DNA of 37,462 bases from assembly GCA_016875215.1 (NCBI GenBank), contig VGRX01000011.1:1-37462 (forward strand). The letters are read 5' to 3'. The stretch's first letter is position 1; every line of letters begins with the position of its first letter. The notes beneath the pieces were generated by a model. That model did not search any database. It worked only from the letters and a program-made list of their open reading frames with translations, and was not told the origin of the DNA. The translations under genes were made by a program, and so were the position numbers. Source of the DNA: Deltaproteobacteria bacterium. Lineage in GTDB: Bacteria > Myxococcota_A > UBA9042 > CAIXZC01. This document shows positions 20,794 to 28,823 of this stretch, in pieces.

Positions 20794-21201
20794 ATGAGAT
20801 CCGCGGCATGGTGGGTCATTTGTGCAGTGATGCTGTCGACTGTCGGCAGCGGCTGTCGGCAGGCGGCTGCGCGAGGGGCGGGGGCGTCGGAGGGGACGGC
20901 TCCGATCGGCCTCACCGCTGCGGTGACGAACGACGAAGCCGATGCCGGAACTGCCGGGGAACACGGCGGAGCTCGGGCTCCGGCCGCAACGACCGACGTG
21001 GCATCGCCGCCGGGTCGTGAGCCCCCCGACGCAGAGTCCGAGGAACTGGTGTTCAATGTCAAGATCCCCAAGCCGGAGGCGATGATCTTCGAGAAACGGG
21101 CCGATACGTCCATCCAGCCGATCGATGACAAGAAGAGCTTCCTGGACCGTATCGGTGATCCGGTCGGGAAGGAGCCGCCTCCGTCCGAGGGGAAGGAGTA
21201 G
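20794..21201 (+). CDS. Small lipoprotein of unknown function
   Basis: A 135-residue protein with a signal peptide and lipobox (TVGSGC near residue 18). The next 60 residues are Ala/Gly/Thr-rich and probably unstructured. The last 45 residues are charged and end PPPSEGKE. I recognise no family. The ATG at 20794 has GGGAGTGAGG immediately upstream. It is followed after 51 bases by a MopE-like lipoprotein on the same strand, so the two may be co-transcribed. Confidence 0.65.
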   Translation: MRSAAWWVICAVMLSTVGSGCRQAAARGAGASEGTAPIGLTAAVTNDEADAGTAGEHGGARAPAATTDVASPPGREPPDAESEELVFNVKIPKPEAMIFEKRADTSIQPIDDKKSFLDRIGDPVGKEPPPSEGKE

Positions 21202-21252
21202 CTCGTGGATTCCGGCCCGATTCCCGGTCCCGCCAAGGCGGGGGAGGTCAAC

Positions 21253-23061
21253 ATGCGCGCAGTTCTGCCCTGTCTGGGTGTTCTCTCCGTGTCCGTGATC
21301 TTCGGTCTGTCCTGCGGCTCCGCTCCGGTGCCGAAGCTGGCCGGAGACGGCAGCGGCTGGGAGGTCGACGGGATCTCGGACGGGCTCGAAGGTGAAGGGG
21401 GAGTGACGTGTGACGGCCCGGGATGCGGGAAGGAGGATGTCGTCCTCTCGGAGCAGCGCGGTGGGGATCGTGCGTCATCGGACGATACTGCCGACGGTTC
21501 GGCCGTCGAGGATGTCCTCCCGGACGGGAGCGGCGGTGACGGGGGCGATGCCCTGACCGAGGACGTCGACCCCCTGGACGGCCAGGAGATCGGCGAGGAC
21601 TGCGGTCAGCTCGACGAGGACAACGATTCGGTGCCCGACTGTGTGGACAACTGTCCGATCGTGCACAATCCCGGGCAGGAGGACCAGGACAAGGATGGGG
21701 TCGGGGATCCGTGCGACCCGGACGTCGACGGTGACGGAGTCGACAACATGGAGGACTGCGCCCCGGCAGACCCGACCGTGTACGCAGGGGCGGAGGAGCT
21801 CTGCGACGACGTGGACAACGACTGCAACGGGCTGGTGGATGAGGATCCCCTGGCCGACTGCTCCTGGCTCGGCGTCTGCGAGTCGGGGATGTCCGTGTAC
21901 TGCGAGGACGGCATGGCAAAGTGCAACTACGGGGCGGTCCAGGGGTGGTGCAGCTACGACATCTGCGACGGGCTGGACAACGATTGTGACGGCCAGGCGG
22001 ACGAGGACGATTTCGGGATCTGCTGCGACTGCGATTCGGATCTGCTGCCGCCGCCGGCGTGGTACTTCGAGTGCGATCCTGCCGCTGCCAATCCGGACGA
22101 TGACGGCGACGGCGTGCTCGACGGTGAGGACAACTGCCCCGCAGTTGCCAACCCGGAGCAGGAGGACTTCGACCAGGACCTGGTCGGAGATGCCTGTGAC
22201 GAGGATGACGACAACGACGGCGACCCCGACGGGACCGACTGCGCTCCTCTGGATGTAGCGGTGTTCACCGGCGCTGCGGAAGCCTGCAATGCCGTGGACG
22301 ACAACTGCGATGGGAACGTGGACGAGACCTTCGGTCTTCTCACCTGCGGCATCGGGGCATGTGAGAACTCCGTGGCCGAATGCGCCGGCGGCGCATTGCA
22401 GCAGTGTCTTCCGCTCGAAGTCGCGCTTCCGGAGGCGTGCGACGGGGTGGACAACGACTGCAATGGCGCAGTGGACGACGGATTCGAGGACATCGCATGC
22501 GGCAGCGGGGTCTGTGCAACGGTGGTTTCGGGTTGCAAGGACGGTGTGGTCCCCGAGTGCATCCCGCTTCCCGTTGCCGCACCCGAGGCATGCGACGGAG
22601 TGGACAACGACTGCAACGGTGAGGTGGACGAGGAGCTGGGGCAGACCACGTGCGGCGAGGGACCTTGCTCCTCGACCGTGGACAACTGCGTGGGCGGCCA
22701 ACAGCAGCAGTGCGTCCCCGGCCCCGTCCCGCCCGGGACCTGCAACGCCCAGCCCGCGGTCTGCAAGACGACCACCTACGGTACCGACGCATGCGGAGAC
22801 ACCTGCACCAAGGTCGGACCGCCCAAGTGCTATACCATGCACCCTGCCTGCTTCAACTCCGGCCCGGGAACGTTGACCGATGCTCCTTCGTGCACCACCC
22901 CCAAGGGGCAGTGGGACTGCGGTCTCACGTGCCAGCAGTGGGCCAACAGCATCGGAGCGGACTGCGTTTACTGCAAGAACATTCTGTGCCAGTCCATCAT
23001 GGGGGGGAAGGACATGGCGCAGTTCCAGTGCAACAATCCGCCGGCACCGGCAACCCCGTAG
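21253..23061 (+). CDS. MopE-like Cys-rich lipoprotein with thrombospondin type-3-like repeats
   Basis: A 602-residue lipoprotein (lipobox FGLSC). After an acidic linker there are two calcium-type segments ([18 protein letters not shown] and [15 protein letters not shown]) and five MopE motifs (for example [15 protein letters not shown]). The C-terminal 110 residues are a separate Cys-rich domain with about 14 Cys, which I do not recognise. It lacks the N-terminal Cys-rich module of the other three large Cys-rich proteins. The ATG at 21253 has GGGGAGG upstream; an earlier in-frame Met would precede the signal peptide. Likely surface-exposed and calcium- or metal-binding. Confidence 0.8.
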   Translation: MRAVLPCLGVLSVSVIFGLSCGSAPVPKLAGDGSGWEVDGISDGLEGEGGVTCDGPGCGKEDVVLSEQRGGDRASSDDTADGSAVEDVLPDGSGGDGGDALTEDVDPLDGQEIGEDCGQLDEDNDSVPDCVDNCPIVHNPGQEDQDKDGVGDPCDPDVDGDGVDNMEDCAPADPTVYAGAEELCDDVDNDCNGLVDEDPLADCSWLGVCESGMSVYCEDGMAKCNYGAVQGWCSYDICDGLDNDCDGQADEDDFGICCDCDSDLLPPPAWYFECDPAAANPDDDGDGVLDGEDNCPAVANPEQEDFDQDLVGDACDEDDDNDGDPDGTDCAPLDVAVFTGAAEACNAVDDNCDGNVDETFGLLTCGIGACENSVAECAGGALQQCLPLEVALPEACDGVDNDCNGAVDDGFEDIACGSGVCATVVSGCKDGVVPECIPLPVAAPEACDGVDNDCNGEVDEELGQTTCGEGPCSSTVDNCVGGQQQQCVPGPVPPGTCNAQPAVCKTTTYGTDACGDTCTKVGPPKCYTMHPACFNSGPGTLTDAPSCTTPKGQWDCGLTCQQWANSIGADCVYCKNILCQSIMGGKDMAQFQCNNPPAPATP

Positions 23062-23092
23062 GCCAGCGATTGTCGCCTTCTCGGTGCCCCGG

Positions 23093-23115
23093 GGGGGCGC
23101 GAAGCCCCCTTGCTT
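23093..23115 (+). terminator. Possible weak terminator hairpin
   Basis: GGGGGC (23093-23098), loop GCGAA and GCCCCC (23104-23109) form a six-pair GC stem, followed by TTGCTT. It lies 30 bases after the MopE-like stop codon. The T-run is poor and overlaps the next promoter's -35 box, so termination is only a possibility. Confidence 0.35.
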
Positions 23116-23138
23116 CAAGCTCGGAGCTGGCCTATTCT
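23110..23138 (+). promoter_or_regulatory. Probable sigma-70 promoter for the GDD-Y repeat lipoprotein
   Basis: TTGCTT at 23110-23115 and TATTCT at 23133-23138 are separated by 17 bases. The leader to the ATG at 23204 is about 60 bases and ends with AGGAGGAGG. Confidence 0.5.
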
Positions 23139-23203
23139 CTTCTCGAAACTTCGGTGCGCCGGGCCCGGCCCGTGAATGAGTGGAGCCAGCAGGAGGAGGT
23201 AGA

Positions 23204-25471
23204 ATGCGCAGAACAGACCGCACGGCCGTAGCGTTTCTTTCCGCCTTGGCTCTGCTGAGTTCGATGCTGTTCGTTGCCGCGTCGTGCTCTGGCGGATCAG
23301 CGGGAAGCCCACCGGATTCGACTTCTGAGCTGCCTTCGGCCATGGACGGCCAGTGCATGGACTCTGCCTGCGGTGACGCAGTCCCAGGTACGGACCTGCC
23401 CGGTGACGTTTCCGTCGACTCGGCAGGCGAGGTGGGAGCGGACGGCATGACGACGGCAGACGCCGATGAGGCGGACGCAGCGGCTCCCGGCTGCGAGGAC
23501 CCGCTGGCCGGCATGGACCTGGCCTATGCCGGCACCGACTCGCTCGAGCCGCCCGATCCTGGTATCGAGGCCTTTCTTGCCGAGGTGGACGACGCCTTCG
23601 CGTTGGCAGCGCTCTCCGACCCGCCGGTAGCGCTTTCGCGCCAGGACTTCCCGGTCTACGACTTCAAGCCCGAGGGATCGCCGAAGGGGCGCCTGGCCTG
23701 GGAGTACCGGGTGCGCCACGGACATTTCGACAACCCTGGCTACCTGAAGGGGCTTCAGGCGCAGCTCGAGCAGGCCGGCGGCGATACAGCGGTGCTGCTT
23801 TCATTCCTGTCCGACAAGGTCGATGCCTATGTCGAACCCGGTTCCGTGGAGCCTCTGCTTGCGAGGGCCGATGAGCTGGCCGCTCAGCCCGAAGCCTTGA
23901 GCTGTGCTCTTCTTTCACTCTCCGAGGCGGCCGTTTCGCTTCCGCCGGAGTGGGAAGCGCTGCCGGCCGACATGCAGGAACAGATTGCCCGGTTTCTGTT
24001 CGCCGCTCGCATCTCCCGGGCGCTGCAGGAGCAGGCCATGGCCGGATGTGAGGCTCTGATCCCCATCGACGAGTCTCTGTACGGCAAGGCGCTGACCCCG
24101 ACATTCGATGCCCTGGCTTCGGCCGACGGGCTCGAGGCCTGCGGGAACCAGGTGGACTTCCGGCAGCTCTTCCGGGGAGCCCAGGTGCTGACCTCAGCGG
24201 CCGAGACGCTGGCCGACCAGGCCGAGGGGTGGGAGACGGAATCCAAGCTCGTGCTCGACACGGGGTTGGGGCGGGTCGTGATTGCTCCCGCCGGCAAGAA
24301 CATGCACAAGGGCAAGGACGCGGACTACCTGCTCATCCTGGATCTCGGGGGAGATGATACCTACCTCGACGGGTTGGCCACGAGTCGCCCGACCCTCCCG
24401 CTTGCCGTGGTGATCGACATGGCAGGCAACGACCTGTACACGACTCAGGGGGCCGGACCTGCGTTCGCAGCGGGTTTCCTCGGATACGGGATCCTGTTGG
24501 ATCGGAGCGGGGACGATACCTACTCGGCCCGGTACGACAGTGTCGCTGCGGCCTGCCTCGGTGTGGCCGTGCTGAAGGACGAGTCAGGGGTCGACTTCTA
24601 CGATTCCGTGGATGGTGCGCAGGCATCCGCGCACCTGGGGGCAGCGCTGCTTCTCGACATGGCGGGGGACGACCACTACTACGCGTTCCGGATGGCCCAG
24701 GGAATGGGGGCCTACCGGGGGACCGGCCTGCTGCTCGACCGCAGCGGGGACGATTTCTTCGAGGCCGAGGACGACGAGGTGATCTATCCGGCCGCGCAGA
24801 ACCCGAACTACAACGCCAACATGTCTCAGGGGGCCGGCTTCGGGTTCCGGAATGATGTCGTGCCTTTCACCGACACCTATTGCGGCGGAATCGGGATGCT
24901 GGCCGATCTGGTGGGGGCCGACGTGTACTCGGGGGGCATCTTCTCGCAGGCCGTCGGATACTGGTTCGGAGTCGGCTTCCTGATCGATTCGGAGGGGGAC
25001 GACTCGTACAGCGGCGTCTGGTACAACCAGGGGGCGGCAGCGCATTTCGCCGGCGGCGCTCACCTGGATTCCGCCGGAAACGACACGTACTACTGTGTCC
25101 AGGACCAGTGCATGGGAGAAGGACGGGACTACTCCATCGGCACGCTCATCGAGCTTGGCGGCAACGACGAATACTACGCCAAGGGGGGCCGCAACATCGG
25201 CTCCGGCGACCTGTTCGGCAGCGGCGTCCTGTGGGACGCGGGCGGCAAGGACTCCTACAAGGACGATACGCCGTGGGCCATCGGCTTCGTGACGACCGAT
25301 ACCTATGTCGAGAACTCCTTCACGTTCGGTCTCTTCCTCGATACCGGCGGCGCCCCGGATAGCTACACGCTCCCCTCGAACCACGCTGCGGATTCCACCT
25401 TCTGGACCCAGCTCGGCAACGGCAACGACGGCCAGTACGAAAACGTGATTGCCGTGGGCCGGGACAAGTAG
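23204..25471 (+). CDS. GDD-Y repeat lipoprotein (predicted beta-solenoid)
   Basis: A 755-residue lipoprotein (lipobox VAASC). Residues about 25-85 are an acidic low-complexity linker and 100-360 are mostly helical. From about residue 378 there are 12 repeats with the core D-x-x-G-D/N-D-x-Y, usually preceded by a QGxGxxxGxGxLxD stretch, spaced roughly 25-45 residues apart. The regular Gly and Asp pattern suggests a parallel beta-roll or solenoid, with the Asp residues possibly binding calcium, in analogy to but distinct from RTX repeats. I know no characterised function. The ATG at 23204 is fixed by AGGAGGAGG and the signal peptide. It converges on the hydrogenase protease gene with four bases between the stops. 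Confidence 0.75.
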   Translation: MRRTDRTAVAFLSALALLSSMLFVAASCSGGSAGSPPDSTSELPSAMDGQCMDSACGDAVPGTDLPGDVSVDSAGEVGADGMTTADADEADAAAPGCEDPLAGMDLAYAGTDSLEPPDPGIEAFLAEVDDAFALAALSDPPVALSRQDFPVYDFKPEGSPKGRLAWEYRVRHGHFDNPGYLKGLQAQLEQAGGDTAVLLSFLSDKVDAYVEPGSVEPLLARADELAAQPEALSCALLSLSEAAVSLPPEWEALPADMQEQIARFLFAARISRALQEQAMAGCEALIPIDESLYGKALTPTFDALASADGLEACGNQVDFRQLFRGAQVLTSAAETLADQAEGWETESKLVLDTGLGRVVIAPAGKNMHKGKDADYLLILDLGGDDTYLDGLATSRPTLPLAVVIDMAGNDLYTTQGAGPAFAAGFLGYGILLDRSGDDTYSARYDSVAAACLGVAVLKDESGVDFYDSVDGAQASAHLGAALLLDMAGDDHYYAFRMAQGMGAYRGTGLLLDRSGDDFFEAEDDEVIYPAAQNPNYNANMSQGAGFGFRNDVVPFTDTYCGGIGMLADLVGADVYSGGIFSQAVGYWFGVGFLIDSEGDDSYSGVWYNQGAAAHFAGGAHLDSAGNDTYYCVQDQCMGEGRDYSIGTLIELGGNDEYYAKGGRNIGSGDLFGSGVLWDAGGKDSYKDDTPWAIGFVTTDTYVENSFTFGLFLDTGGAPDSYTLPSNHAADSTFWTQLGNGNDGQYENVIAVGRDK
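24330..25370 (+). repeat. 12 coding GDD-Y repeats
   Basis: Twelve degenerate copies of a D-x-x-G-x-D-x-Y unit, examples being DLGGDDTYL, DMAGNDLYT, DRSGDDTYS, DSEGDDSYS and ELGGNDEYY. Spacing is irregular and the copies are divergent at the DNA level. Confidence 0.7.
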
Positions 25472-25475
25472 GGCA

Positions 25476-25973
25476 TCACCCCGGCGCAATCGTGACGAGT
25501 TGCCGGATGAGAACGATGGCCTTGTCCACCGCCGCAATCACGGGAGCAGACATTCCGGGCTCGACATGCTCCGGGACGTGTGCGGTCTGGCAGGCGACCA
25601 CGCGGACGTCGATGCCGGCCTGCTCGCGCATCTCGTGGAGCATGTTGGTGGTGGGGAACTGGTGGAAGGAGAAATCGGGCAGCTTGATCTTCGGCATGGC
25701 GGAAATGTCCATCTCGAAGACCTCGCCCGGTTGTCGCCCTTCCAGAGTCACGGCATCGACGATGATCACCATCCGGGGGCGTTTCCTTGCCACCGTGATG
25801 TTGAACAGGATGTCCCGGACGCTGGTACCGCAATCCTCCGCATAGGCATGGTCCGGAAGGACCCCGGGGACCGAGAGCCGGTCCGCGACTTCCGGACCGA
25901 AGGCATCGTCCCCGAAAAGGACGTTGCCGCACCCCAGGATCAGAACCTCCTTGGTTTCGATCTCACGAAACAT
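25476..25973 (-). CDS. [NiFe] hydrogenase maturation endopeptidase
   Basis: A 165-residue protein of the HyaD/HybD/HycI family, which removes the C-terminal extension of the hydrogenase large subunit after nickel insertion. The N-terminal signature is LILGCGNVLFGDDAFGPEVA. The nickel-sensing ligands of HybD (Glu16, Asp62, His93) align to Asp23, Asp73 and His104. It lies downstream of the large-subunit gene on the same strand, separated by 179 bases. In this locus its substrate should be the extension after the His of DPULSCATH. The ATG at 25971-25973 has a GAGAGGTG site. No accessory genes such as hypABCDEF are in the window. Confidence 0.9.
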   Translation of the reverse strand: MFREIETKEVLILGCGNVLFGDDAFGPEVADRLSVPGVLPDHAYAEDCGTSVRDILFNITVARKRPRMVIIVDAVTLEGRQPGEVFEMDISAMPKIKLPDFSFHQFPTTNMLHEMREQAGIDVRVVACQTAHVPEHVEPGMSAPVIAAVDKAIVLIRQLVTIAPG

Positions 25974-26152
25974 GTACGGGCACCTCTCTGTGGTATCGCC
26001 CCTTCCCGTGTTCGGACAGACGAAGGCGGCCGCAGGACGAGAGTAGCGCGCCTGCGAGACGCGAGCAGGAAGCGACTGTGGCGTACTTCCCGTAGGCCGC
26101 AGAAAGCGACGCAGCGATGAAGCGACGTAGGCGTGTCACTATGGGCCTGCGG

Positions 26153-27601
26153 CTAGAAATTCCGGATCGTGTCGACGTGTTCACCCGTGCTGTCCACGAT
26201 TTCGGCCTCGATTGCAAGACCGCCATCCAGGCGGTGCGTGGCGCAGGACAGTCAGGGGTCGTAGGCGCGCACCGCCATCTCGACCTTGTTGAGCAGCCCC
26301 TGGTTCACCACGCCTCCGTGGATGAGGGCCTTGGCCGCTGCATTGACCGACATGTTGATGGGCGCCTGGTTGTGGGTGGAGCCCACGATCAGGTTCGCGT
26401 TGGTGATGAACCCTTCCCCGTCGCCGGTGTAGTCGTGGATGAGGGTTCCGCGCGGAGCCTCGACGCAACCCACACCGCGACCGGCCTTGGGGGTGACCTG
26501 GGCCCGGACGTCCTTGGAGAGGATGGCCGGGTCCTGGGCGAGCTGGAGGGCCATCTCGCAGTTGGCAACGAGCTCGATGAGCCGTGCCCAGTGGTAGAGC
26601 AGCGTGAACTGGGCGGGGCGGCCGAACGCTGCCCGGAACTCCTCGAGCTCCTTCTGGGCCAGCGGGGTGGGCATGCGGTCGCACACGTTGATTCGTGCGA
26701 GGCAATTGGCCCGGTAGATGCCCTTGGGGGCAGCGAGGTCCATGGAGAAGCCCTCGCCCCACTTCTTGGCATAGGGCATCTTCACGTAGGACCAGCCCTC
26801 GACGTGCTCTTCGAGGTAGTCGGAGTACTGTTCGTAGGTGAAGTCGTCGTAGCTGCCGTCCCGCTTCATGAGGCGGAGCTTCCCGTCGTAGATGTCCCAG
26901 GTGCCGTCCGCAGTCACCGTTCCGAGGAAGCCGGAATCGAAGTTGCCGAGGATCTTGACCGTGTCGAGGTACTTCGGGAACACGTTCTCCTTGGCGAACT
27001 TGATGGTGAACTGAGCGAACTCGAGCTGCTCCTTGGTTTCCTCGATGATCCGCTGCTGGATGGCGGCGGCCAGCGGGGTGGAGAAGCCGCCGGTGACTGC
27101 CGCCACCGGGTGGATCACCTTGCCCAGCCAGTCCTCGAGCAGCATGGCTCCCTTCTGGCGCAGGTGGACGACCTTGCGGGCCAGGTCGGGGGCGGCGCCG
27201 ACGATGCCGATGACGTTCCGGACCGACGGGTCGGCGTCGGGGCCGATGACGAAGTCGGGGGCTGCGAGGAAGTAGAAGTGCAGCAGCTTGTCCGGGATCC
27301 AGGCCAGGTGCTGTGCCATCCGCCGCAGCTTGACGGCTGTGGGCGGAAGCTCCACGCCGAACACCTTGTCGGTGGCCTTGACCGAGGCCAGGTGGTGGTT
27401 CCACGGGCAGATGCCGCAGATCCGGTTGACGATGCGGGGCATCTCCTCGACGGGCCGGCCTTCCGCAAACTTCTCGAACCCGCGGAGGGCCATGACGTGA
27501 ACGCGGGTATCGTTCACTTCCCCGGCGTCATCGAGCTGGATGACCACGCGGGCGTGCCCTTCGATTCGCGTGACGGGCTGTATCTGGATTGTCTTTCCCA
27601 T
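26153..27601 (-). CDS. mvhA: [NiFeSe] hydrogenase large subunit, selenocysteine-containing, group 3 (MvhA/VhuA-like)
   Basis: Read through one in-frame TGA, this is a 482-residue protein. The N-terminal nickel motif L1 is RICGICPWNHH (Cys62, Cys65). The C-terminal motif L2 is DPULSCATH with selenocysteine at position 450 and Cys453. After the TGA the frame stays open for 32 codons to a TAG at 26153-26155; the residues after His456 form the expected cleaved extension. A conventional reading would stop at 26252 and lose both L2 nickel ligands. Selenocysteine in this position is established for Desulfovibrio NiFeSe enzymes and the methanogen VhuU peptide. The partner small subunit has no signal peptide, so the enzyme is cytosolic. 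GGAGGTGAAGAC precedes the ATG, 15 bases after the small-subunit stop. The alternative, a Cys codon mutated to stop, is less likely given the SECIS-like hairpin. Confidence 0.9.
26219..26251 (-). promoter_or_regulatory. Candidate bacterial SECIS element
   Basis: On the minus strand, 16 bases after the UGA, ACCGCC and GGCGGU form a perfect six-pair stem with loop UGGAU (26219-26235). The loop starts 22 bases after the UGA and has G at its second position, which fits the known bacterial pattern (loop 16-37 bases downstream, G in the first two loop positions). CUGUCC directly after the UGA (26246-26251) is also complementary to GGACAG at 26190-26195, allowing an outer stem. SelB would bind here to recruit Sec-tRNA. 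Confidence 0.7.
26252..26254 (-). other. Selenocysteine codon (UGA) of the hydrogenase large subunit
   Basis: The TGA falls exactly at the first Cys of the conserved DPCxxC nickel-binding motif, between GAC CCC and CTG TCC TGC. Everything on both sides matches the family, so this is a recoded codon rather than the end of the gene. Confidence 0.88.
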
Positions 27602-27616
27602 GTCTTCACCTCCCTC

Positions 27617-28582
27617 CTAGCGAGGTCCGGGCATGCCGGGACGCTGAGGCAGCGGCCGGAGCTTGTTGTGCGCACCGATGAACCGATTGAGGATCAGTCT
27701 CCGGTCGGGGACGCTCTGGGGGTTGATCCCCACCGAGGTGAGGGCGCCCATCATGTCCACGAGCGGGTTGGACGTCTTCTTGATCGGGCCGAAGCAGCCG
27801 CGGCACGGCATGCGAGCATCGATGCAGCGCGGGTTGCCTTCCTTGCCTGCGCATCCGGCCAGGGTGACCGGGCCGAGGCAGAGGAAGCCCTGCTCCATGA
27901 GGCAGCGCATCTTCTGGATCGGCTCTTCCGCTTCGAAGGTGGCGTTGGTCAGTGAGCGCTTGATGTTGGCGCCACCCGCTGCCTTCTTCTCACGGATGAC
28001 CTGACAGGTGTCGCACACGCTGCGCTCGGGCAGCTTGAACTCGGTCTTCCCATCGAGAAGGGCGAGGATCGCTGCCGCGATCCAGTCCGGGTGCGGGGGG
28101 CAGCCGGGCAGGTAGATGTCCACCTTGAGCCCGGGGATCTCGTCCAGGGCGTAGACCCGGTCGAGCAGCTTGGGCACCACCTGGGTCGGCGTTTCGGCCG
28201 GCGGGGTGGTGATGCTCCCCTTGAACACCTTGTTGAGCACGTCCGCGTTGTCCCAAGCATTGGCCTGGGCCGGGATGCCTCCGTTGGTTGCGCAGGTTCC
28301 CAGGGCAATCAGGAACTTGCACTTCTTTCGGAGCTCCAGCGCCACCTCCTTCTGCTCTTCGTTGCGGACTCCACCAGAGATGATCCCGACCTCGCATTCC
28401 GGAAGCGTGAGGTGGGTTCCGTCCCCGTTCGGACCGAAGTACTTGCTGTCCACGAGGGCCGGGATGTGCACCAACTGCAGCTTGGCCGGAATCAGGTCGA
28501 GGATCACGTCTCCCAGGTTCAGAATGGAGATCTCGCAGCCAGAGCACGAGCTGAGCCATTCTGAAACGACTCTCACCGCCAT
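27617..28582 (-). CDS. mvhG: [NiFe(Se)] hydrogenase small subunit (MvhG/VhuG-like)
   Basis: A 321-residue iron-sulfur subunit. The proximal cluster Cys are in SSCSGCE (near 13-16), GTCATNGG and LPGCPPHPD. The C-terminal third adds Cys for two further clusters, including CDTC, FLCLGP and CRGCFGPI. HoxY-type small subunits are about 200 residues with one cluster, so length and extra clusters favour the Mvh/Vhu (group 3a/3c) type. There is no twin-arginine signal, so it is cytosolic. The ATG at 28580-28582 has GGAGGTGG upstream; the longer open frame beyond it lacks any hydrogenase similarity. Its stop is 15 bases from the large-subunit start. Electrons from H2 would pass through it to HdrBC- or Hnd-type partners. 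Confidence 0.92.
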   Translation of the reverse strand: MAVRVVSEWLSSCSGCEISILNLGDVILDLIPAKLQLVHIPALVDSKYFGPNGDGTHLTLPECEVGIISGGVRNEEQKEVALELRKKCKFLIALGTCATNGGIPAQANAWDNADVLNKVFKGSITTPPAETPTQVVPKLLDRVYALDEIPGLKVDIYLPGCPPHPDWIAAAILALLDGKTEFKLPERSVCDTCQVIREKKAAGGANIKRSLTNATFEAEEPIQKMRCLMEQGFLCLGPVTLAGCAGKEGNPRCIDARMPCRGCFGPIKKTSNPLVDMMGALTSVGINPQSVPDRRLILNRFIGAHNKLRPLPQRPGMPGPR

Positions 28583-28599
28583 GTTCCACCTCCATGAGA

Positions 28600-28612
28600 G
28601 AACGGACCGTTC
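28600..28612. promoter_or_regulatory. 13-base palindrome in the hydrogenase leader (candidate operator)
   Basis: GAACGG-A-CCGTTC is a perfect inverted repeat with six-base arms. It lies between the predicted transcription start (near 28631) and the ribosome binding site of the small-subunit gene, a place where a repressor could act. The 17 bases from 28602 are identical to an element at 15443-15459. The regulator is unknown; it does not match the E. coli NikR site. Confidence 0.4.
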
Positions 28613-28637
28613 GTCGACCGACACTTCAAACCGCGCC

Positions 28638-28666
28638 ATTAGAGCAAAGGCAACGCGAGGCGTCAA
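28638..28666 (-). promoter_or_regulatory. Probable sigma-70 promoter of the NiFeSe hydrogenase operon
   Basis: On the minus strand TTGACG (28661-28666) and TCTAAT (28638-28643) are separated by exactly 17 bases. The predicted start near 28631 gives a leader of about 49 bases containing the palindrome and the GGAGGTGG site. It implies that the hydrogenase genes can be transcribed separately from the regulatory operon upstream. Confidence 0.55.
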
Positions 28667-28682
28667 GGGCAATTTCCTACGA

Positions 28683-28715
28683 GGGGAGTGGAATCCCCAA
28701 GCCGGAGTTGGCTTG
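28683..28715. repeat. Two adjacent inverted repeats upstream of the hydrogenase promoter
   Basis: GGGGA/TCCCC (28683-28698, six-base loop) and CAAGCC/GGCTTG (28698-28715, six-base loop) lie side by side, 17 bases upstream of the -35 box. They could be a terminator remnant for the regulatory operon or a regulator site. No T-run follows on the minus strand, so termination is not well supported. Confidence 0.3.
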
Positions 28716-28823
28716 ACGGAAAAACTAGTAATTCGATGGGATTTTAGCATGCTGGTGCGGCGCGGCATCGCGGGTTGTCAGCCGGGAACGGAGACCCTCG
28801 GTGTTATCCAAGAAAAAGTCGTG

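Noticed and set aside
26252-27601. Hydrogenase large subunit as a truncated, inactive protein or pseudogene
   Set aside because: The reading frame resumes perfectly after the TGA with the remaining family motif and 32 codons, and a SECIS-like hairpin follows. Small subunit and protease genes are intact.
26117-27955. Plus-strand frame through the hydrogenase genes
   Set aside because: It is antisense to two clearly recognised hydrogenase subunits and lacks any family motif.
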